Notes under the pieces: model-generated
What the model was told of the DNA's origin: nothing
The model's input: the letters and a program-made list of their open reading frames with translations, nothing else
Database searches by the model: none
Program-made: the position numbers and the translations under genes
Assembly (NCBI GenBank): GCA_022510905.1
Contig: JAFLSN010000020.1
Span: 1 to 42,730 of the forward strand
Source of the DNA: Treponema sp.
Lineage (GTDB): Bacteria > Spirochaetota > Spirochaetia > Treponematales > Treponemataceae
Length of the DNA: 42,730 nucleotides
Direction: 5' to 3'
Shown: piece by piece, positions 7,718-14,634 of the stretch
How positions within the stretch are numbered: position 1 is the stretch's first letter
Layout of the letters: each line of letters starts with the position of its first letter

Positions 7718-9970
7718 TTAGTGCGTTATGCGGAATTCCAGCACCTTGATGTCTGCTGTTGTGTCGGGTGTTGTGATAGTAACAACTTGCCGCAGCGATG
7801 CTTTTCCTTTTGCCGCCTCCTGTATCGCTTGAAGTGAAATCGGTATTTCAATGTCAACCAGTGAGTCGCCTTTTTCGCCTGTGAGTGTTTTTTGGGCAAT
7901 CTCTTTTCCGTCGATAGAAATACTGATGGTTCCCTTGTCTTTGCCATACACGGTGAGCACAATCGTATTTGCCTTTTTTGGGTCAAATTTTACACGATAA
8001 CTGAATGAATCCGAAGCCTGTGTAAGCTGGCGATAATTTCGGTCAATGCTTGAAAGGTAGCCCATGGCTGTGCCTTCTGCCTTGTAGCGGTGCTCGATTT
8101 CACTTTGCTGGCGGCCAGGTTCAACCATGTCTACGGTAATCTTTTCAAACTTTGCTGCGCGGGCATCTTCCACCGCGTTGTTTGAGGCAAAATATGTGGC
8201 ATAACGTGTGTGGTGAATGCCGTAGAAAGGTTTCAGCGTGTATGAAACATTGTTTTCAGCCGCACTTGCCTTGGTTGTGAATGTGAGGGTGGCTGCGTCT
8301 GTTTTGGTAATCCAGTTTTGTGGCGCGTTTAAATCAGCTGTTATTGTTGATACCTTTTGTGCTGGCGAATTCATGTAGACTAGCTGGTTGTCAACAATGT
8401 CGCGAGGCATGTTTTTGTTGCCGATGTCGGCTGCAAGCACGATGGGGCCATACAGCACTGAAAAGTTTCCTGAACGGTCGCGTGCGCGGCGAATGTTCAG
8501 CTCCATGGGAAGGTCAATCTGTATATTTTTTCCGGCAGAAAGCTGTCCTGCGTCTCTGTATCCATCCGCACCTTTTTCAGCTCCTTCAATCCAGCTTGGT
8601 GCCCGTATCTTGAGGTTGCGGGGATTTTTTCCGGCGGAAAGCACTGTAACGGTTGCGTTCTGGCTGTAAGGAAAGTTTGTGTCAATCTTGAATTTCCATC
8701 CATCTTCCGTGGTCACGGTCGAAGGGATGAATAGGTTCAGATAGATTGTGCCGTCTTTGTCAAGAGCAACAAAACGGTTGTAGCGTTCTGGATTTTCCAT
8801 GCCTGTGCCGGTGCAGCACCAGAATGCATTTTCAAATGACCCGTATACTTTGTAAAATCCTGGCAGCATTGAAACAAAGTATGTTTTTGCACCTGTCTGG
8901 GGGTCTTGCGAGGCGAGGATGTGGTTGTACAGGGCAGTTTCGTAATAGTCGGCAATGTCGGCTGTGCGGTTCCAATCAAACATGTGTTCTGCCAGTTCAA
9001 GCATGTTGTAGGTGTTGCAGGTTTCGCAGGTGTCGCGTCCTAGTTTTTCAGAATATTCGGGACCAAAATGTTCTCCGATGGAATTCCCCCCGATTACATA
9101 GCTGCGTTTTTTTGTTACAGTATTGAAGAAGAATTCAGCGGCGGTGCGGTATTCTTTTTTGCCGGTCACTTCATAAAGCCGCGCTATGCCAAGGAATTTT
9201 GGAATCTGCGTGTTTGCGTGGTAGCCCTGCAAATTGTCGCGTTGCTTTATGGCGGGGTCGATTATTTCATGATGAATCCAACGTTCCGCAGCCTTGAGAT
9301 ACCGCTCGTCTTTTGTGATGCCGTACAGGTCTGCAAACACCTTGCACATTCCACCGTGTTCGCAGGTAAGCATTTTCTGCATCTGCTCATCAGTCATTTT
9401 GTCGGTGCCGGCTATGGCCCAGTCTGCCATTTTTTTTACGATTTCGAGAGCGTCTTTGTTGCCACCGAACAGGTAGGCATCGATAAGACCTGCATAAATC
9501 TTGTGCACGGAATACCATGGTACCCACCAGTTGCTCAAACCAAATCTGTCTACCGCAAAGTTGCCATTGCTGGAAAACGTGGTGTCGAATGGTGTTGAAG
9601 GAATGCCACCCACATATCCGTCTTTACGCTGAATTTCCTTGAGGCACGTGACTGTGTAATCAAGTTTTTCCTTGGCTTCTTTGCTTTTGGTCTGGTATAC
9701 AAAGCCTGAAAGGGCAGAAAAGTAATGTCCAAGGCTGTGTCCTTGAATTTGCTGACTTTCCCAGCCGCCATAGGTGCTTCCTTTGGGAAGTTTTCCAACG
9801 GCAAAGTAGCACGGTGCCAACAGGCGGTCAGGGTCTAGCCTGAGCACGTAATCAAGCCCTGTCTGCTGTGACTGGGCAAACATCGTGTCTGGTGTGAGCA
9901 CGGTTGTTTGTGCATTCATACAAATTGCTCCTGTGATGTACAAAATTGTAAAAAACAATATCTTTTTCAT
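7718..9970 (-). CDS. Exported beta-L-arabinofuranosidase, GH127/GH146 family
   Basis: A 750-residue retaining glycosidase that removes beta-L-arabinofuranose using a cysteine nucleophile held by zinc. Residues 1-20 form a signal peptide (MNA|Q site). The (alpha/alpha)6 domain shows GHSLGHYFSAL (77-87), GGWESQQIQG, the zinc-ligand motif ETCNTYNML (E316, C318) and FWCCTGTGMEN (C385-C386), which carries the nucleophile and a zinc ligand in this superfamily. Beta-sandwich domains follow, including a C-terminal carbohydrate-binding-like part (about 620-750). Length and C-terminal domains favour GH146 over short GH127 members. A -10-like TAAACT ends six bases before the ATG, and the Shine-Dalgarno is poor. 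It completes the arabinan locus and is divergent from the AraC gene, its probable regulator. Confidence 0.85.
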   Translation of the reverse strand: MKKILFFTILYITGAICMNAQTTVLTPDTMFAQSQQTGLDYVLRLDPDRLLAPCYFAVGKLPKGSTYGGWESQQIQGHSLGHYFSALSGFVYQTKSKEAKEKLDYTVTCLKEIQRKDGYVGGIPSTPFDTTFSSNGNFAVDRFGLSNWWVPWYSVHKIYAGLIDAYLFGGNKDALEIVKKMADWAIAGTDKMTDEQMQKMLTCEHGGMCKVFADLYGITKDERYLKAAERWIHHEIIDPAIKQRDNLQGYHANTQIPKFLGIARLYEVTGKKEYRTAAEFFFNTVTKKRSYVIGGNSIGEHFGPEYSEKLGRDTCETCNTYNMLELAEHMFDWNRTADIADYYETALYNHILASQDPQTGAKTYFVSMLPGFYKVYGSFENAFWCCTGTGMENPERYNRFVALDKDGTIYLNLFIPSTVTTEDGWKFKIDTNFPYSQNATVTVLSAGKNPRNLKIRAPSWIEGAEKGADGYRDAGQLSAGKNIQIDLPMELNIRRARDRSGNFSVLYGPIVLAADIGNKNMPRDIVDNQLVYMNSPAQKVSTITADLNAPQNWITKTDAATLTFTTKASAAENNVSYTLKPFYGIHHTRYATYFASNNAVEDARAAKFEKITVDMVEPGRQQSEIEHRYKAEGTAMGYLSSIDRNYRQLTQASDSFSYRVKFDPKKANTIVLTVYGKDKGTISISIDGKEIAQKTLTGEKGDSLVDIEIPISLQAIQEAAKGKASLRQVVTITTPDTTADIKVLEFRITH

Positions 9971-9987
9971 ACTTCAAGTTTAGCATC

Positions 9988-10016
9988 TTGCACAAAAAAG
10001 AAAAGCTACATAAAAT
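9988..10016 (+). promoter_or_regulatory. Promoter of the AraC-type regulator gene
   Basis: TTGCAC (9988-9993), a 17-bp spacer and TAAAAT (10011-10016). It lies in the short divergent gap with the GH127 gene, so binding here could control both. Confidence 0.6.
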
Positions 10017-10055
10017 GAACAATATGTGCGGAATTCCGACTTCATGGGAGGTGCC

Positions 10056-10988
10056 ATGCGGTACTATCTGTTACGACATGTAGACCAGACTAAATCGCCA
10101 GAATGCGGCTGTGCCATGCTCAATCCCGGATGGTGCCACATGCGCCGCCGTCTTGAAAGTGAAACAGTGCTTATTATTGGCCGGAAGGGTGTGACTGTGC
10201 TTTGTGATGACGGTGAAGCATTGGAAGTGAAGCCGGGCAGAGCGGTGCTGCTCCCCGCAGGGCACGTGCATCAAGGCCTTGCGCCTGTTTCTGCGCCTGT
10301 TTCATATTACTGGATACATTTTTCTCAACGTCTTGACCTTGATGGCGAGCAGCGGGTGTTTCTTCCGAAAGCGGTTGAGCCAAAAGATGCAGAAGCCCTG
10401 TTCGTTGATGAGCGGGAGGCCTTTGAAAAGCTGCAAGATTCTGTGGTTTTGCCTCAGCTGCTTGATGTCCATAGCCATGCCGCCGTTAATAACCTGTGTG
10501 CGGAAATCCTGCATGAATACGCAAAACCGTCTTTTTCACCTCTTGTCTATCGGGAACTGGTGATACGTCTGCTTCTGGAGCTGTATGGTGACTGTTTCCG
10601 TTCTGCAAAAAAAAATATAGACGAATCTAATGGCAGCCAGCCCCAGCAGCCGCTCGTGCGCCAAGTCCTCCTGCTTCTGGAAGATGAATTGAGCAATCCT
10701 AACGCATCGGTTAAATTTTTTGCTGACCGTCTAAAAGTAAATGCTGATTATCTTGGAAGATGTTTTAAAGATGCCATGCATATTTCTGTGGGGCAGTTTA
10801 TCGGCCAGCGCCGTGTTGAACTTGCCTGCGCTCGGCTTCGGGAAACATCCGATGATATTGAGACTGTTGCCGCGCACTGTGGCTTCGGGAGCCGTCGCCA
10901 ATTTTATGATGAATTCAAAAGGCGCACAGGAAAGACACCTGCAAACTATCGTACCCAGAGCGCCTATATCGGCGTGAATTCGCTGTAA
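10056..10988 (+). CDS. AraC-family transcriptional regulator with cupin sensor domain
   Basis: About 310 residues. The N-terminal half is an AraC-type cupin (VKPGRAVLLPAGHVHQG, then YYWIHFS), expected to bind a sugar. The last 100 residues or so form two helix-turn-helix units: VKFFADRLKVNADYLGRCFK and, ending the family signature, VAAHCGFGSRRQFYDEFKRR then TGKTPANYR. Neighbours suggest that it senses arabinose or arabino-oligosaccharides and controls the arabinan genes. GGGAGG (10046-10051) supports ATG 10056; a GTG at 10026 would add ten residues. A run of nine A (10607-10615) lies in the coding sequence between the two domains. Confidence 0.87.
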   Translation: MRYYLLRHVDQTKSPECGCAMLNPGWCHMRRRLESETVLIIGRKGVTVLCDDGEALEVKPGRAVLLPAGHVHQGLAPVSAPVSYYWIHFSQRLDLDGEQRVFLPKAVEPKDAEALFVDEREAFEKLQDSVVLPQLLDVHSHAAVNNLCAEILHEYAKPSFSPLVYRELVIRLLLELYGDCFRSAKKNIDESNGSQPQQPLVRQVLLLLEDELSNPNASVKFFADRLKVNADYLGRCFKDAMHISVGQFIGQRRVELACARLRETSDDIETVAAHCGFGSRRQFYDEFKRRTGKTPANYRTQSAYIGVNSL

Positions 10989-11060
10989 CGTAAACATGAA
11001 CCTGTGCCTTTTTCCAAAATCCGCTTGCGTGGCAGAATTCAATTTTCTGTGCGCAGCTGG

Positions 11061-11149
11061 TGATTTGTGCAGAAATGGTACATAACGTGCATCTGCGAAG
11101 CCTACCCCTGGCTTTAGACTTTGCTTTTGCGCTGGGCTGTGTTGATTGT
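11061..11149 (+). repeat. Dispersed intergenic repeat, copy A (full length)
   Basis: About 89 bp of the family described at 37791. It starts TGATTTGTGC and ends GTGTTGATT, with the central AAGCC...GGCTT hairpin. It lies between the convergent AraC gene and uvrC and ends two bases from the uvrC stop codon. Confidence 0.75.
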
Positions 11150-11151
11150 TT

Positions 11152-13131
11152 TCACACTTCCCCGGGTTCTGGCATTGCTACAGAAATTGCTTCTGTGGCG
11201 AGGTCTGCGTTGCGCTGGTGTTGAGCCGCTTTTTGCCATGTGGTTCCTGCGTGTACCAGCGAACGGCGTTTTATCTCTTTTGCAGTTTCCTGTTCTTTGA
11301 ACAATTTCTTGGCGGCAAGCAGGATGTCGGCTGCAATATCGGCACGCACATGGAGTGTTTGGGCAATGTCTGCTTCGGGAGCTGCAACCAGGGCGGCGAG
11401 AGTGCTGTAGGTTTTTACCAGAAGCCGCTCGCGTTCTTTTCCAACATGCGGCAACGAAATGAATGGGGAAACGGTGTTCTCTTTTGTTCGGAGCTTCTGG
11501 TTTTTGCTGGTGGCAAACCTGTGGGTTTCATCACGGACGCGCTGCAACAGTCTGAGTGCGTCGCTACGCCTTGGCAGGCAGACTGGTGTGCTGGTATGTG
11601 GGCGCCAGATTTCTTCATCACGCTTGGCAAGCCCCGCGATTGGAATGTCAAGCCCCAGAGACTTCAAGATGCCGTCAACGGCATTCACTTGTCCAATTCC
11701 ACCGTCAATCAAAATCAAATCGGGCATTTCTTTTCCTTCGTTCAAAAGCCGGGTGTAGCGGCGTGCAGTCGCTTCTCGCATGGACTGAAAATCATCGATG
11801 TAACCGTCCGTTGTTTTGAGGTGAAGTGTGCGGTAGTTTTTTTTGTCGGGATTGCCATTGTAAAAGCTGATAAGACTTGCAACTGGAAACTTGCCGCTGA
11901 TGTGCGCAATGTCGAAACCTTCAATGCGGACTGGAAGCCTTGGCAGGGCCAGCACTTTTTGAAGTTCTTCCATGGCAGGAAAATCACCGCGTTCACGAAC
12001 TCGGCGAACAATGTCTTCTTTTGCATTTTGTTGCGCCATTGAAATTGCGGCGCTGTGCATTTTAAAACCGGCAATATCTTCGGCTACAAGTGTGATGGCG
12101 CAGTCAATGTGAAATGTTTCTGAAAACCATCGCTGCATTAGCTCCATGCCTTCGCGGGTCATCACATATATATGCGGTGGAATTGTCTCTGGCTCTGTGT
12201 AATATGCGCTCATAAATTCTGGCAACACTTCCATGTCTTCGTTGAGCGTGATGGTTCGGTAGTTGTCTCTGCCCAGAAGTTTTCCACCACGGATTTTGAG
12301 CACCGTAAAACTCACCAGCTCGCCTTCGCGCCAAGAAGCGATGTAATCGCGGTCGTCGCCGTCAAAGCCTTCAACTATGTTTTGATTCTGCAAAACCGAA
12401 AGCGCCTTTAGTCCGTCGCGGAGCCGTGCCGCTTTTTCAAAATTGAGCGACTGCGCGGCCTCTTTCATCAGTGCTTCGATTTTTTTGCTTGTTTCCTCAC
12501 CTTTTCCTTCAAGAAGCTGTGCTATTTCCTCGATAAATTCAGTATAGGTGGATTTTGCAATCTGCTTGCAGCATGGAGCGAGACACCTTCCGATGTGGTA
12601 GTACAGGCATGGCGAATCTTTTTTGTGGAACTGTTTGCAGTGCCTGAGCGGGTAGATTTCGTAGAGGGCTTCTATGAACGTGTCAAGTGCCGTAGCATCG
12701 GGAAAAGGGCCGAAATAGCGGGAGCCGTCCTGCACAACTCGGCGTGTACGGAACAGGCGCGGCCATGTTTCATGCGTAATACGCAGAACTGGATAAGACT
12801 TTCCGTCTTTGAGGTTGATGTTGTATCGAGGCGTGTGCTGCTTGATAAGATTGTTTTCCAGCAGGAATGCCTCATATTCGTTGCTGGTGGTTATGTATTC
12901 AATGTTGCGGGCATGATTGACCAAAAGCCTTGTCTTAATATCCTTGCTTCCGCTAAAATAGGAAGTGAGGCGGTTTTTGAGATTCTTTGCCTTGCCGACA
13001 TATATGATGGCTCCTTCACCATTGCGCCACAGATAGACGCCGCTTTGTGACGGTGCTTTCAGTGCAGTCTGGTGAAGGATTTCCCTTTGAGAAGATTGAA
13101 GAGTTTCGGAACGTGAAAGCAGGTCTGACAT
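11152..13131 (-). CDS. uvrC: UvrABC excision nuclease subunit C
   Basis: A 659-residue dual-incision nuclease of nucleotide excision repair. The N-terminal GIY-YIG nuclease has GVYLW (31-35) and IIYVGKAKNLKNRL (42-55). Four cysteines at 165, 175, 183 and 187 match the iron-sulfur ligands described in UvrC. A UVR domain for UvrB contact lies at about 200-240 (KKIEALMKEAAQSLNFEKAA). The RNase H-like second nuclease includes GFDIAHISG and LILIDGGIGQVNA, and a helix-hairpin-helix pair (LPHVGKERERLL) lies near the end. A roughly 40-residue basic tail makes it somewhat longer than usual. Its ATG (13129-13131) is only two bases from the ATG of the divergent LamG-like gene, so each promoter must lie inside the other gene. 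Confidence 0.96.
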   Translation of the reverse strand: MSDLLSRSETLQSSQREILHQTALKAPSQSGVYLWRNGEGAIIYVGKAKNLKNRLTSYFSGSKDIKTRLLVNHARNIEYITTSNEYEAFLLENNLIKQHTPRYNINLKDGKSYPVLRITHETWPRLFRTRRVVQDGSRYFGPFPDATALDTFIEALYEIYPLRHCKQFHKKDSPCLYYHIGRCLAPCCKQIAKSTYTEFIEEIAQLLEGKGEETSKKIEALMKEAAQSLNFEKAARLRDGLKALSVLQNQNIVEGFDGDDRDYIASWREGELVSFTVLKIRGGKLLGRDNYRTITLNEDMEVLPEFMSAYYTEPETIPPHIYVMTREGMELMQRWFSETFHIDCAITLVAEDIAGFKMHSAAISMAQQNAKEDIVRRVRERGDFPAMEELQKVLALPRLPVRIEGFDIAHISGKFPVASLISFYNGNPDKKNYRTLHLKTTDGYIDDFQSMREATARRYTRLLNEGKEMPDLILIDGGIGQVNAVDGILKSLGLDIPIAGLAKRDEEIWRPHTSTPVCLPRRSDALRLLQRVRDETHRFATSKNQKLRTKENTVSPFISLPHVGKERERLLVKTYSTLAALVAAPEADIAQTLHVRADIAADILLAAKKLFKEQETAKEIKRRSLVHAGTTWQKAAQHQRNADLATEAISVAMPEPGEV

Positions 13132-13133
13132 AT

Positions 13134-14630
13134 ATGCGTATTGATAAGATACTTTTTTTTACGATTGTTTGTCTACTCATTGGTGCACAATCCGTGCGCT
13201 TAAATGCTGAGGAAAAAACGCTCACATTCGGCGGAAAAGACGGCTGGCCGGAACTCTCAAAAATGAACGGCGTGGTCAAAGGCAAGGGGCGTTTTGGCTA
13301 CGACTGCATTCAGCTTGACACCAACAGCCGCACGCTTACCGACAAAACAGATTTGCTTATCGATTTTGAATCTGAACGCTCTGTTGATGTGGCTGGCAAT
13401 TACACAGTGGTTGAAAACAACATCATACGTTCCGATTCAAGCATTATGGGAAAAGGTGCTGGTGTGGCCCGTGGTACAGGAGGTTTGCGGCTTTCAGGCA
13501 AAACGGGTTCGCTTTTTGGTACTCCCGGTACACCAGGTTCATTTTTGATTGAATTCTGGCTCCGTCCGTCTATTGCTGAAAACGGAGAGATTGTGTTTTC
13601 GTGGCGCTCATCGCGCACCATTGGAAACTATCCGCTTTACCAGATGATTGGCGCCAGTTTTTTGAACAATCACCTTGAATGGAAATTCACCAACGTGTTC
13701 AATGGTTATGCCGAACATGGCGGTGAAATTTCGCTTTCCAGCTACCGCACGATTATTCCAGGTGTGTGGGCGCACCATTCGCTCAGCTACAATGCAGAAA
13801 CGGGCCTGCTCGAATATCGCATTGACGGTGTGCTTGAAGCGCTTATGTATGTTACCACCAATGGCCACGAACAGGGCGGTTCCCTGTATTCGCCAATTCT
13901 GGGTGTTGTTGCCGATATTGACATTTGCCCGAGTTTTACTGGTGGCATAGATGATTTTCATATTCAGCGCACAAGTACAAGCGAAAGCTTCAATTCTCTT
14001 CGATATGACCCATACAAAAAAGATGGAGGACGTTTTGAAACCAAGCCCATTCTGATTTCAACTGGTGCCACGCTCCAACATATCGATGCAATCATTTCAG
14101 AACCTCCACAGACGGCGGTGGTGATGTATGTGCGCAGCGGTGACAATTATTTTAACTGGACAGACTCTTATCCGGAGTGGCGCCCTGTTAAAAATCATGC
14201 GCAGCTAGAAGATGTGAGCGGGCTCTATTTTCAGATTGCAGTTGACCTGTATCCCGATGGCAGCAGCGAAAACAGCCCGTCCGTTACACAGATAGATGTT
14301 TCGTATACAGAAGTGCCGCTCCCGTTGCCCCCATTTACCGTGCGTGCTGAAAGTGGTGACGGTCAGGTAAAACTTACCTGGAGCTTTTCGGTGGATGACA
14401 CTGCGGCGGGCTACTACGTGTTTTACGGAGAACGTCCAGGAGAATATCTAGGGGGCGAGGCTGTGCAGGGAACATCTCCGCTCAATGTACAGAACGTCAA
14501 TTCCTGTACGATTACCGGCCTCAAAAACGGAAAAATCTACTATTTTGCTGTCGCATCTTATTCAAAACTTGATGGGCGTATAATGGGCCCGCTTTCAAAA
14601 GAAGTCTATGCTCGTCCTTTAAAGAGGTAG
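13134..14630 (+). CDS. Exported LamG-like and fibronectin type III-like protein
   Basis: A 498-residue protein with a signal peptide (residues 1-25, SVRLNA|EE). Residues about 110-280 resemble a LamG/concanavalin A-like jelly roll: a SFLIEFWLRP strand, VWAHHSLSYNAETGLLEYRI and FTGGIDDFHI, the usual end of such domains. About 400-495 form a fibronectin III-like sandwich (GQVKLTWSFSVDDTAAGYYVFY, then ITGLKNGKIYYFAVASY). No catalytic motif is seen, so a binding or structural role in the periplasm or on the surface is inferred. The TPR gene follows after four bases and is probably co-transcribed. ATG 13134 is chosen because the signal peptide begins there; the longer frame from 13047 lies opposite uvrC. 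Shine-Dalgarno weak. Confidence 0.75.
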   Translation: MRIDKILFFTIVCLLIGAQSVRLNAEEKTLTFGGKDGWPELSKMNGVVKGKGRFGYDCIQLDTNSRTLTDKTDLLIDFESERSVDVAGNYTVVENNIIRSDSSIMGKGAGVARGTGGLRLSGKTGSLFGTPGTPGSFLIEFWLRPSIAENGEIVFSWRSSRTIGNYPLYQMIGASFLNNHLEWKFTNVFNGYAEHGGEISLSSYRTIIPGVWAHHSLSYNAETGLLEYRIDGVLEALMYVTTNGHEQGGSLYSPILGVVADIDICPSFTGGIDDFHIQRTSTSESFNSLRYDPYKKDGGRFETKPILISTGATLQHIDAIISEPPQTAVVMYVRSGDNYFNWTDSYPEWRPVKNHAQLEDVSGLYFQIAVDLYPDGSSENSPSVTQIDVSYTEVPLPLPPFTVRAESGDGQVKLTWSFSVDDTAAGYYVFYGERPGEYLGGEAVQGTSPLNVQNVNSCTITGLKNGKIYYFAVASYSKLDGRIMGPLSKEVYARPLKR

Positions 14631-14634
14631 TTCT

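Noticed and set aside
10026..10056. GTG 10026 as the AraC start
   Set aside because: The well-placed GGGAGG favours ATG 10056, and the GTG would start only about nine bases after the -10 box.
10607..10615. A9 run in the araC gene as a slippage switch
   Set aside because: A-runs of this length are common in such genes and the frame is intact; no second-frame product is suggested.
11146..12042. 298-residue plus-strand frame opposite uvrC
   Set aside because: Cys/Phe-rich antisense translation of uvrC with no promoter or Shine-Dalgarno.
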